The notes: generated by a model from the sequence alone, not told the origin. A stretch of 20,476 nucleotides of DNA from Chthoniobacter sp. (GCA_025351065.1 JANXWQ010000125.1:1-20476), one strand, 5' to 3'. Numbered from the stretch's first letter, positions 7,367 through 14,585 are shown. Translations and numbers: made by a program.

Positions 7367-7458
7367 GTCAGGGACTACGGATCGCAGGCAGACCAACCCC
7401 GCCAGGGCCGGAAGGCAGCAACGGTCGTCCGACTTGCGTTGTCGTAGCTCTCTGGCGG
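7365..7458 (+). ncRNA. ffs: Bacterial signal recognition particle RNA (4.5S, small type)
   Basis: The apical domain carries the conserved SRP54/Ffh-binding core GGGCCGGAAGGCAGCA at about 7404-7419, with the GGAA tetraloop at 7410-7413 and the AGCA side of the internal loop. The ends pair into one long helix: CCGTCAGGGACTACG (7365-7379) with CGTAGCTCTCTGGCGG (7443-7458), all paired apart from one bulge and wobble pairs. The length of ~94 nt fits the small bacterial form without an Alu domain. The RNA binds Ffh and brings ribosomes with nascent membrane or secreted proteins to FtsY. The exact ends are inferred from the helix and the following T-run. It lies between the coiled-coil gene and the creC remnant. 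Confidence 0.93.
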
Positions 7459-7467
7459 CTTTTTTCT
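7443..7467 (+). terminator. T-tract after the SRP RNA closing helix
   Basis: The 3' strand of the SRP RNA helix ends TGGCGG at 7458 and is followed by C and six T (7460-7465). The RNA's own stem plus the T-run would serve as an intrinsic terminator, as is usual for short bacterial SRP RNA genes. The stem is not independent of the RNA. Confidence 0.6.
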
Positions 7468-7512
7468 GCCGTCGTGCGGCGCAAAGGCAGGCGGGTTTTT
7501 TGCCGCCGCCCG

Positions 7513-8082
7513 CTACCCGGCGCGACGCGCAGTCTGCGGCAGCCGCAGGAGGGCGTGGGTGCCGGGCGAGCCGGTGCGGTTTTCCAGCGCGTCGCGCATC
7601 TCCTCGAAGGCGCGCGCGTGGCCGCCTCGCCCGAACCGCCGCGCGTGATGGCCTGCGGGTAGGCCGTGAGGCGGCGGATGGGCCGCGAAAAAAGAGTGAC
7701 GGCGAGATATGCGCCGACCGCCACCGCGGCGAAATGGGCCAGCCCGAGCGTGCGAATCCACAGCCTCGTCTCATCGCGAAAAGCGAAGACGCTGCGCCGC
7801 GTTTTGGAAACGCTGACCACGCCGGTGATGATCCCGTCCCGCCGGATGGGCGCGGCCACAAACATCACCGAGCTGTCCGCATCCTTCGGATCAAGACGCG
7901 TCGAACGTGCGCCGTACTGGCCGGCGAGCGTGAGCGCCACTTCGCGCTTGCCGTGAAAATCCTGGCCTTCGCTGCGTCCGCCGTCGGAGTCGAAGACGAC
8001 GGTGCCGCGCTCGTCGGTGACGTAGGAATTCATGTCCAGCGTCCTCTTGGTGAAGTTGTAAATGCGCGCCGCGTCCCACTCC
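7513..8082 (-). pseudogene. CreC-type sensor histidine kinase remnant (sensor and HAMP region only)
   Basis: On the minus strand from about 8082, the frame shows ARIYNFTKRTLDMNSYVTDE, VVFDSDGGRSEGQDF, LAGQYGARSTR, SSVMFVAAPIRRDGIITGVV and LFSRPIRRLTAY. This is the periplasmic sensor domain, second membrane segment and start of the HAMP linker of CreC, the inner-membrane kinase of the CreBC two-component system. The N-terminal membrane segment is missing. In the run near 7608-7618 the frame slips: TRGGSGEAATR is followed in another frame by ARAFEEMRDALENR, the family's HAMP end. The dimerisation/phosphoacceptor histidine and ATPase domains are absent; the shifted frame stops at 7513. No creB is near. 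The remnant is at least doubly truncated and cannot signal. Confidence 0.78.
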
Positions 8083-8232
8083 CGCCGCATGACCCACGCG
8101 GGCTCCATCGTCTCCGGCGGCAAAGGTACTGCTGCCGACAAGATCGCCGCGCTCCAAGCCGCCGGCATCGCCCTCGCCGAGACACCCTCCGTCTTGGCCG
8201 ACACACTGCTCCGGCATTGGGGCAAGGCGTAG
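8083..8232 (+). pseudogene. sucD: Succinyl-CoA ligase alpha subunit, C-terminal remnant
   Basis: The plus-strand frame ending at TAG 8230-8232 reads RRMTHAGSIVSGGKGTAADK, then IAALQAAGIALAETPSVLAD and TLLRHWGKA. It aligns with the last ~48 residues of SucD, whose KRMGHAGAI..GGKGTA segment is highly conserved. SucD normally has ~290 residues and forms succinyl-CoA synthetase with SucB (SucC). Nothing upstream in this frame belongs to SucD: a stop lies at 8059-8061, and the DNA becomes the opposite-strand creC remnant. This is a 3' fragment left by a deletion or rearrangement; a working copy must lie elsewhere if the TCA cycle is intact. It converges with the secreted-protein gene, 21 nt away. 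Confidence 0.8.
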
Positions 8233-8253
8233 CTCCGGAAGCACGCGCGGTTT

Positions 8254-10338
8254 TTACCGCGGCGCGCTGGCTCCGGTGCGTGGGGGGATTTCCACGGTGC
8301 CGAGATCCGTCTCGGGAAAGAACGTGCCGTCGCTGTCATGCACCTGCCACGCTTTGAGCCGCAACTGGCCGCGCGCTCCTTCCGCCAGCCAGCCACGCTC
8401 GGGCGCGGCGATGGTGTAGGTCACGATTTTTTCGCCGGCCGCGCCCGCGACGGTGCCGGGCTGTGCGTCGGCAAAGGCGAAGACGCCGCCGGGGCCGAGC
8501 AGGAGCACGTCGCCAAAGCCGAGGCTGTCCGGCGCGAGGCCGGTGCCGCCGCGGAAGGCCACCTTGACCGTGAGCGGATCATTGGCTTTCGCCGGCAATT
8601 CCTTTCCCGCGATGCGGGCCGTGGGCAGCGGGGCGCTGACTTCGACCGGGATGAAAACGCTGCGGCCCGCGTGGCTGACGCGCAGTGTGGTTTGGCCGGG
8701 CCGCGCGGCTTCGATCAGGCCGGGAGCGGTGAAGAAAGCCACCGGCAGATCCGCGCTGGCCCAGGCCGCTTCGTATGTGAGATCGGGGAGGGGTTCCGCC
8801 GCTGCACCGGTTTTTTCCGTGAGCGAAATGCGGCGCACTTCGCCGGGCACGAGGATGAGCTTCGCTTCGCCGGGAACAAGCTGCGCCGTTTCCGCCGCGG
8901 CGAGCACGCGCCACGTCCCGATTTCCGCCACCGCCAGCGGCACGCCCGCGAGATCGCGCACCACGCCGCCGCGCAGGCGTACGCGATACTCCCCCGCATC
9001 CGCGGCGTGCCATTTTCCGCCTGCGGGAGCCGCGGAAAAATACGCGCAGAGATACCGCGCGTCCGCCTCGCCGGAGACTCCGACGAGTTTCGCCGCCTGT
9101 GCCTTTCCGCCCGGTCCCACGACCTCCACCGCCTGCGCCGTGATGCTCCCCCGCGCGATCTGCGCCGCGCTGCTGAACCCGACCGCAAACACCGCCGAGT
9201 CCTCGCCCACTGCCGCGCGCGGCTTGCCGATCACGCAGGCGCGTGGCGCGAGCGGTTTGCCGTCGCGGTCGTAGTCCTCGAAGTCCCAGATGTATTTGAA
9301 CCAGTTGTTCTGCCGCCCGTCGGCGTTCACGCCCGGCGCGCGCGGGAGGTGGGCGAAATACCATTTCATGTAGTCCGCCTGATCGTCCTTGCCCTGCGCC
9401 CACGTCTCGCGGGAGACGGGTTTTTTCGTCCAGTCGGTCTGCGGGTAGGTGAGAAAGGCGTCGGCCCAGCTCTCGACCGTCCGCTTATTGCCGTAGTCGT
9501 AATCGTGCTCCGCATTGGCCGGCCAGTGGCAGGTGCCCACGCCGGCCACGCCGTTCGATTGCGAAAAGTTCGCGCTGAATTTATCCCAGTTCGACACCGG
9601 GTTCGCGAGCTTCCAAGTGCCATAGACGCGGTTCAGCGTGGACTCGGTGCGGTGCGCCGCGTCGTGCATCATCTCGGCCACGCCGCGCTCATAGTTGAAG
9701 CCGTAAAACGCGAACGGCCGCGCGGACGGCACCTCGGGATACACCCCGCCGTTGATGAAAAAAGCGCCCGGCCCCGCCATCGACGCCTCCCACAGCCCGA
9801 AGAAATGGTCGCTGAAAATCCACACCTCATCGGCCAGCCCGCGCGCCACCATTTCCGCCACGCCCTGCGCGCGCAGGAGCCGCGGGTAATCGGCCTCGAT
9901 GTGTTCGCGCCAGCCGCTGCCGGCCCGCCGGTTTTTCACGTATTCCTCGACGGTGTAGGTGAAGCCGCCACGCTGCGCGTAGATCTCATTCAGGTTGCGC
10001 CATTCCACGATTTCATAGCGGATCGCGCCGCCCGCCGCGTCCTCCATCGCCGCGCGGTAGCGCAGCGCCAGCCGCTCCGGCGTGTTCCATTTGAAAACCT
10101 CGCCCAGCCGCTTGTGGCCCTCGCCCGGCACGATCGGGTCGTAGTTCAAAACGAGGATGCGCAGGGTCAGCGGGCGGTTGTCCGCCGCCGGCCGCAGCGG
10201 ATTCCAAATCCGCCCCGCCTCGCTGCTCGCCGGCGGCGGGGCCGCGGGAACCTGCGCCCGCGCTGCGCTTCCCATCCCCAGCAGGAATGCCGTGCCGAGC
10301 GCCAGCGCCGCCAGCTTGAGGAAAGACCGTGGTTTCAT
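8254..10338 (-). CDS. Large secreted protein of unknown function with Ig-like C-terminal region
   Basis: 694 residues from ATG 10338. The frame is open further upstream, but only this ATG gives a clean Sec signal peptide (KPR, hydrophobic core, cleavage near ARA-Q at residue 28). Residues ~45-330 form a conserved-looking globular domain (ILVLNYDPIVPGEGHKRLGE, LADEVWIFSDHFFGLWEASM, FAFYGFNYERGVAEMMHDAA, SWADAFLTYPQTDW). It contains H225-D-A-A-H229, an HxxxH pair followed by Glu232, which could bind a metal. Residues ~370-690 are beta-rich and resemble Big/Ig-like modules (SADLPVAFFTAPGLIEAARP, TTLRVSHAGRSVFIPVEVSA). It is likely periplasmic or extracellular. I do not recognise the family; a protease-like or carbohydrate-related role is only a guess. 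It is monocistronic, between two gene remnants. Confidence 0.85.
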   Translation of the reverse strand: MKPRSFLKLAALALGTAFLLGMGSAARAQVPAAPPPASSEAGRIWNPLRPAADNRPLTLRILVLNYDPIVPGEGHKRLGEVFKWNTPERLALRYRAAMEDAAGGAIRYEIVEWRNLNEIYAQRGGFTYTVEEYVKNRRAGSGWREHIEADYPRLLRAQGVAEMVARGLADEVWIFSDHFFGLWEASMAGPGAFFINGGVYPEVPSARPFAFYGFNYERGVAEMMHDAAHRTESTLNRVYGTWKLANPVSNWDKFSANFSQSNGVAGVGTCHWPANAEHDYDYGNKRTVESWADAFLTYPQTDWTKKPVSRETWAQGKDDQADYMKWYFAHLPRAPGVNADGRQNNWFKYIWDFEDYDRDGKPLAPRACVIGKPRAAVGEDSAVFAVGFSSAAQIARGSITAQAVEVVGPGGKAQAAKLVGVSGEADARYLCAYFSAAPAGGKWHAADAGEYRVRLRGGVVRDLAGVPLAVAEIGTWRVLAAAETAQLVPGEAKLILVPGEVRRISLTEKTGAAAEPLPDLTYEAAWASADLPVAFFTAPGLIEAARPGQTTLRVSHAGRSVFIPVEVSAPLPTARIAGKELPAKANDPLTVKVAFRGGTGLAPDSLGFGDVLLLGPGGVFAFADAQPGTVAGAAGEKIVTYTIAAPERGWLAEGARGQLRLKAWQVHDSDGTFFPETDLGTVEIPPRTGASAPR

Positions 10339-10519
10339 AATTTGGCGGCCCGGAGCGTGGTGGCGATGCGATGGGTTTAGCGAGTCCGATTTGGGGGAGC
10401 GGCGAGGAAAACATTTCCCTTCGCGACATCCGCGAGTGCGGTTAAAATCGCCACGCTTTGAACGCGACACCTTCACCCACCGCCGCCGGGCTGGCCCCAG
10501 CCGCGATGAACGCCGTCCG

Positions 10520-10771
10520 CAGGACTTTATCAAAAACGTCGTCGTCAAAATCGCCGATGAAGTGGAGGTCGATGTCAGCACGCGCGCCTGGAAAGTGAGC
10601 TACGCCGACGCCCTTCCCACTGCCCTCCGCACGGCCATTGGCGGCGTCGAAGTCCCCTACCTCGATCTCGCCACGCTCATCGCATCGAAGGACACCTACC
10701 GCGATCAGGACCGCGTCGATGTCCAGCTCCTCCGCGAGATCGCCCGCCGCCGCCCGACGCCGGAGGCGTGA
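10520..10771 (+). pseudogene. Nucleotidyltransferase (AbiEii-like/DUF6036-type) 3' remnant
   Basis: The frame ending at TGA 10769-10771 reads QDFIKNVVVKIADEVEVDVS, TRAWKVSYADALPTALRTAI, GGVEVPYLDLATLIASKDTY and RDQDRVDVQLLREIARRR. This is the C-terminal half of small nucleotidyltransferases related to the AbiEii toxin and MNT-type proteins, where the VPYLDL..LI..K.T.R..DR.D segment is typical. The N-terminal half with the GGxAV and D-x-D nucleotide/metal-binding motifs is absent: the upstream 180 nt do not encode it in any frame. No in-frame ATG with a good context exists. It could mark a lost toxin-antitoxin or abortive-infection-like locus. The family call is moderately sure. Confidence 0.6.
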
Positions 10772-10810
10772 AATTTGCGCTGGCGCGCGCTGGAGGTCTG
10801 CGCTGAGCTT

Positions 10811-11695
10811 TCAACCAAGTGCGGCGAAGCGGCGGGCGCTGGCGATGGTGCTGGCCATGAGCATGGCGATGGTCATAGGGCCGACGCCGCCGGGGACGGG
10901 GGTGATGGCGCGGCACTTCGGCGCGACTTCGGCGAAGGCGACGTCGCCGGTGAGGCGGTAGCCTTTGGGCAAAGAAAAATCATCCACGCGGTTGATGCCG
11001 ACGTCGATGACGACGGCCCCGTCTTTCACAAAGTCGGCGCGGACAAACTCGGGGCGGCCGATGGCGGCGATGAGGATGTCGGCGGTGCGGCAGACGGCGG
11101 GGAGGTCGCGGGTGCGGGAGTGGGCGACGGTGACGGTGGCGTCGCCGCCGGGGCCTTTCGCCATCAGCAAAAGCGCCATCGGTTTGCCCACGATCATGGA
11201 GCGGCCGAGGACGACGATGTTTGCGCCGGCGGTCTCGATGCCGCTTTCGATGAGCAGCCGCTGGCAGCCGAGCGGGGTGCAGGGCACGAAGCCGTCGGGG
11301 TCGCCGAGGGTGAGCTTGGCGACGTTGAGCGGGTGGAAGCCGTCCACGTCCTTGCGCGGGTCGATGGCGTCGATGACGGCGCGCTCGTCGATGTGCGACG
11401 GCGGGGGCGACTGGACGAGGATGCCGTGGATGGCGGGGTCGGCGTTGAGCAGGCGGACGATGGCGATGAGGTCGGCCTGGGAGGTCGTGGCGGGCAGTTC
11501 GTGCTTTACCGAGTGCATGCCGAGGTCGTGGCACATTTTGTCTTTGCTCCGCACGTACGCCTGCGATGCGGGATCGGCCCCAACGAGCACGACGGCGAGG
11601 CCGGGCGTGATGCCGCGCGCCTTCAGCTCGGCGACGGCGGCGCGGGATGCGGCGTGGGTTTTCTGGGCGATGGCTTTGCCGTCGATGAGCGTCAT
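10811..11695 (-). CDS. folD: Bifunctional methylenetetrahydrofolate dehydrogenase / methenyltetrahydrofolate cyclohydrolase
   Basis: 294 residues, the normal FolD length. It oxidises 5,10-methylene-THF with NAD(P) and hydrolyses the methenyl product to 10-formyl-THF in the cytosol, feeding purine and fMet synthesis. Visible signatures are SQAYVRSKDKM with Tyr47 and the catalytic Lys51, GILVQSPPPSHID and IDPRKDVDGFHP, PCTPLG, the dinucleotide-binding loop VVLGRSMIVGKPMALLL, and ITPVPGGVGPMTIAML near the C-terminus. The substrate motif usually reads QLPLP; here it is QSPPP. The start is ATG 11695; a frame upstream (from 11731) only translates the GAATGAC repeat. Last in the minus-strand run, it converges with the nucleotidyltransferase remnant. 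Confidence 0.96.
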   Translation of the reverse strand: MTLIDGKAIAQKTHAASRAAVAELKARGITPGLAVVLVGADPASQAYVRSKDKMCHDLGMHSVKHELPATTSQADLIAIVRLLNADPAIHGILVQSPPPSHIDERAVIDAIDPRKDVDGFHPLNVAKLTLGDPDGFVPCTPLGCQRLLIESGIETAGANIVVLGRSMIVGKPMALLLMAKGPGGDATVTVAHSRTRDLPAVCRTADILIAAIGRPEFVRADFVKDGAVVIDVGINRVDDFSLPKGYRLTGDVAFAEVAPKCRAITPVPGGVGPMTIAMLMASTIASARRFAALG

Positions 11696-11696
11696 G

Positions 11697-11724
11697 GAAT
11701 GACGAATGACGAATGACGAATGAC
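11697..11724. repeat. Four tandem GAATGAC heptamers, with an inverted partner at 11774-11786
   Basis: GAATGAC is repeated exactly four times (11697-11724) directly upstream of the folD start; a diverged copy (CAATGACGAAT) follows. GTCATTCGTCATT at 11774-11786 is the inverted counterpart, so the 66-nt folD/acyltransferase gap is bracketed by complementary heptamer blocks. The right block encodes the last residues of the acyltransferase (KMTNDERT). Confidence 0.8.
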
Positions 11725-11761
11725 GAGACAATGACGAATTCCCAAAGGCCGAAGACGCGCC

Positions 11762-12427
11762 TTACGTGCGCTCGTCATTCGTCATTTTATCCTCCCCGTC
11801 CGGCGCACGCAGGACGTTCTCGAACCGCACGCGCTCGGACTCGAACGCCGCCTCGTCGCTCGTCGGCGCGACGTGATGGAGCGGAGCGAAGGTGACATGG
11901 ATGGTGGCGAAGGGCTTGGGGATCATGAACCCGTCCCAGCTTTTCAGCCGCCAGAAACGCGAGTAGCGGACATGGATGGGCAGGATGGTTCCGCCGGTGA
12001 GCTGGGCGAGTTTGATGACGCCGGGATTGATGCGGTAGCGCGGGCCGCGCGGGCCGTCGGGCGTGAGCGCGGTGATCTCGCCGTTTTCGATGGCGCGTTT
12101 CATTTCGATGAGCGCCGTCGCGCCGCGCCGTGAGCTGGAGCCGCGGATCGCGCGGATGCCGAAGCGCTCCATGACGGCGGCGATGACCGCGCCGTCCTTG
12201 CTCGCGCTGGCGAGGGCCGCGCCGGGCCGGCCTGGGAAAAACTTCTCGAACATCGGGGCCATGACGAAGAGCCGGTTGTGCCAGAAACACCAGAGGAGCG
12301 GCTTTTGCGGCGGCGTGGCCAGGACGCCGGCGTGGTCGGTCGTCTCGAAGCGAATCGTCCAGAGCCAGAGCCGGATGAGCCGCGCCCCGATGGCTCCGAT
12401 CCAGCCGGCCTTTTGCGCCGGGGTCAT
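11762..12427 (-). CDS. Lysophospholipid acyltransferase family protein (DUF374-type)
   Basis: 221 residues of the LpxL-related DUF374 family, inner-membrane associated acyltransferases. The motifs are LLWCFWHNRLFVMAPMFEKF near residue 48 (the histidine of the NHx4D-like site), SASKDGAVIAAVMERFGIRA, RGSSSRRGATALIEM and TPDGPRGPRYRINPGVIKLA, then LPIHVRYSRFWRLKSWDGF. The acceptor is unknown; Kdo/lipid A or a lysophospholipid are the usual suggestions for the family. Its ATG overlaps the ubiX TGA by 4 nt (12424-12427), so translation is probably coupled. The C-terminus (after GED) is encoded by a copy of the intergenic GTCATTC repeat, so the natural end has been replaced or extended by about seven residues. 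Confidence 0.88.
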   Translation of the reverse strand: MTPAQKAGWIGAIGARLIRLWLWTIRFETTDHAGVLATPPQKPLLWCFWHNRLFVMAPMFEKFFPGRPGAALASASKDGAVIAAVMERFGIRAIRGSSSRRGATALIEMKRAIENGEITALTPDGPRGPRYRINPGVIKLAQLTGGTILPIHVRYSRFWRLKSWDGFMIPKPFATIHVTFAPLHHVAPTSDEAAFESERVRFENVLRAPDGEDKMTNDERT

Positions 12428-12975
12428 TCGCTTTCGGCCCAGCGAAAGGTGTTGGGGTTTGGCAGGTCTAGCTGATCCAAAATGCGCGCGACGACGGTAT
12501 CGGCGACCTGCTCGATGGTCAGCGGCCGGCTGTAGAAACCGGGCGAGGCGGGCATGATGATCGCGCCGGCTTCGATCAGCGTGACCACGTTGCGCGCGTG
12601 GATGAGATTCCACGGCGTCTCGCGCGGGACGAGGATGAGCTTGCGGCGCTCTTTTAAAAAAACATCCGCCGCGCGCAGCAGCGTGGAGTCGCTGGTGCCG
12701 GCGGCGATGCGCCCGAGCGTGCCCATCGAACACGGGCACACGACCATCGCATCGAACCGCGCCGAGCCGCTGACGAAGGGCACGTTCATCGTCTTGTCGC
12801 CATGCTGCCGCACGCCCGCCGGCACGGTGAGCGTGCCGATTTCCTCGGCGATAACCTGTTTTGCAAAAGCGCTCAGGACGAGGTGCACCTCATGCGCTGC
12901 GCAGTCGATTTGCGCGAGCAGCCGCTGGAGGTAGATCGCACCGCTGGCTCCGGTCGCGGCGAGGACGAGCTTCAT
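12424..12975 (-). CDS. ubiX: Flavin prenyltransferase UbiX
   Basis: 183 residues. UbiX joins dimethylallyl phosphate to reduced FMN, making the prenylated flavin used by UbiD-type decarboxylases in quinone and aromatic-acid metabolism. Signatures: the FMN-binding N-terminus LVLAATGASGAIYLQRLL; VVCPCSMGTLGRIAAGTSDS (the C-S-M-x-T motif); RKLILVPRETPWNLIHARN with the conserved Arg and Glu of the prenyl-phosphate site; and IIMPASPGFYSRP. The length is typical. The ATG at 12975 directly follows the xylB stop (12976-12978), and the stop overlaps the acyltransferase start, so the three genes are tightly coupled. No ubiD is in the window. Confidence 0.95.
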   Translation of the reverse strand: MKLVLAATGASGAIYLQRLLAQIDCAAHEVHLVLSAFAKQVIAEEIGTLTVPAGVRQHGDKTMNVPFVSGSARFDAMVVCPCSMGTLGRIAAGTSDSTLLRAADVFLKERRKLILVPRETPWNLIHARNVVTLIEAGAIIMPASPGFYSRPLTIEQVADTVVARILDQLDLPNPNTFRWAESE

Positions 12976-14478
12976 CTACAAATATCCCGCCGCGTGCATG
13001 CGCCGGGTGAGGTCGCCCTGGCGGGTGAGGAGGTCGGCGTAGATGTCCTTGTGCTCGGCGTGGGGCTTGGCGCGGGTGGTGTCGTCGAGCTCGACGATGC
13101 GGGCGCAGAGGTCGCGGAAGGTCACGGGCTTGCCCTGCGCGGCGTGGCTGGCGTAGGCGGCCTGGATGGCGGCGCCGAGCGCGGCGCCCTCGGCGGATTT
13201 CAGGCAGATGGTCGGCACGCCGAAAATATCCGCGGCGAGCTGCCGCCAGACGGCGCTCTTGCTGCCGCCGCCGGTGAGGCGGATTTCGGTGGGCGTGATG
13301 CCGAGTTCGCGGAAGCGGCCCAGCCCGTAGGCGAGGCCGAGGGTGACGCCTTCCATCGTGGCGCGAGCCATGTGGGCGGGCGTCATGTTGTCGGTTTTGA
13401 GGCCGTGGAAAACGCCGGTGCCGTTGGGCAGGTTCGGGGTGCGTTCGCCGTTGAGGTAGGGGAGAAAAAGCAGCCCGCTCGCGCCGGCGGGGGCGCTGGA
13501 GACGTTCGCTTCGAGCTGCTCGTGCGACCAGCCGAACATCTTTCGCACGGCCTCGGTGGCGACGGTCACGTTCATCGTGCAGACCAGCGGCAGCCAGCGA
13601 TCCGTGCTGTCGCAAAACGCGGCGACTTCGCCCTGCGGATCGATGACTGGTTTGTCGGCAAACGCGTACACCGTGCCGCTCGTGCCGAGGCTTACGGTGA
13701 CGACTCCGGGCTGCACGTTGCCGGTGCCGATTGCGCCCTTCATGTTGTCGCCGCCGCCGCCGCTCACGGTGACTTCGCCTTTCGAGAGCCCCCACGCCTC
13801 ACGCAGGTTTTCCCGCAGCAGACCGAACGCGCGCCGCGAACTGGCGAGCGGCGGGAGCGCATCGGCGAGATCGGGGTCGATGAACTCGATGAGCGGCTCG
13901 CACCATTTTTTCTCGCGCACATCGAGCAGGCCGGTGCCGGAGGCGTCGCCGTACTCCATGCCGCGCTCGCCGGTGAGGTGGAAATTGATGTAGTCGTGCG
14001 GCAGCAGCACGGTCGTGAGCGCCTTGTAATTCTTCGGCTCGTGCTGTTTCAGCCACAGGATTTTCGGCGCGGTGTAGCCGGGCAGCATAGCGTTGCCCGA
14101 GAGCTTGATGAGCCCCGCGGCGTCGCCGAATTCCTCCTCAAATTGTTTGCACTGCTCGACCGTCGAGGTATCGCACCACAGCTTGGCCGGGCGGATGACG
14201 CGGCTCTTTTTGTCGAGCGGCACAAAGCCGTGCTGCTGGCCGCTCACGCCGATGGCTTTCACGTCGTCCTTGCGCTTGCCGAGCTTGGTCAAAACCGCGC
14301 GCACCGTGGTGTCCACGGCGTCGATCCACGTCTGCGGCTCCTGCTCGAGATGCCCCGGCGGCAGGCCCTCGATGAGCCCGTAGCTCTCCGAGGCCGAGGC
14401 GAGGATTTCGCCCGACTCGAGGTCGAGCGCGATGGTCTTGGTGCTTTGCGTGCCGCTGTCGATGCCGAGGGCGATCAT
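12976..14478 (-). CDS. xylB: Xylulokinase (FGGY family)
   Basis: 500 residues, the length of XylB, which phosphorylates D-xylulose with ATP to feed the pentose phosphate pathway. The FGGY fold is clear: phosphate-1 loop ALGIDSGTQSTK with Asp7, VSGQQHGFVPLD, LWCDTSTVEQ, LPHDYINFHLTGE, the catalytic region VSGGGGDNMKGAIGTG with Asp244, the phosphate-2 motif VSLGTSGTVYAF, YLNGERTPNLP, and the C-terminal adenosine motif LTGGGSKSAVWRQLAADIFG. The QQHG and D-N-M-K-G-A-I pattern fits xylulokinase rather than glycerol or ribulose kinase. ATG 14478 is the first codon of the loop motif. It heads the run xylB-ubiX-acyltransferase; no xylose isomerase or regulator is nearby. No Shine-Dalgarno is present. 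Confidence 0.94.
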   Translation of the reverse strand: MIALGIDSGTQSTKTIALDLESGEILASASESYGLIEGLPPGHLEQEPQTWIDAVDTTVRAVLTKLGKRKDDVKAIGVSGQQHGFVPLDKKSRVIRPAKLWCDTSTVEQCKQFEEEFGDAAGLIKLSGNAMLPGYTAPKILWLKQHEPKNYKALTTVLLPHDYINFHLTGERGMEYGDASGTGLLDVREKKWCEPLIEFIDPDLADALPPLASSRRAFGLLRENLREAWGLSKGEVTVSGGGGDNMKGAIGTGNVQPGVVTVSLGTSGTVYAFADKPVIDPQGEVAAFCDSTDRWLPLVCTMNVTVATEAVRKMFGWSHEQLEANVSSAPAGASGLLFLPYLNGERTPNLPNGTGVFHGLKTDNMTPAHMARATMEGVTLGLAYGLGRFRELGITPTEIRLTGGGSKSAVWRQLAADIFGVPTICLKSAEGAALGAAIQAAYASHAAQGKPVTFRDLCARIVELDDTTRAKPHAEHKDIYADLLTRQGDLTRRMHAAGYL

Positions 14479-14479
14479 A

Positions 14480-14578
14480 GGATTTTCAAATGGAAGATTT
14501 CAAATGGCTGATGGAATAGCTGTCGCCATTCAACGGGCGCTGAGGCTAAATCTGAAATCCAAAATCTGAAATCCGAAT
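14480..14578. repeat. AT-rich direct/inverted repeats between xylB and the glyoxalase gene
   Basis: Two copies of GAT(T)TTCAAATGG lie at 14481-14507, and two copies of AAATCTGAAATCC at 14548-14574. The second pair is roughly complementary to the first (GATTTCA against TGAAATC). They fill the divergent 107-nt gap that must hold both promoters and differ strongly from the GC-rich surroundings. No clear -35/-10 pair could be assigned. Confidence 0.6.
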
Positions 14579-14585
14579 TTTCCCC

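Noticed and set aside
8338..10380. A 680-codon plus-strand open frame
   Set aside because: Antisense to the secreted protein, which has a signal peptide and plausible domains; no motif on the plus strand.
11697..11724. The GAATGAC tandem as a CRISPR array
   Set aside because: Units are 7 bp and contiguous with no spacers and no cas gene nearby.
12802..14511. A 569-codon plus-strand open frame
   Set aside because: It lies opposite xylB and ubiX, both of which have full family motifs; the translation is His/Ala/Gly-rich without conserved features.
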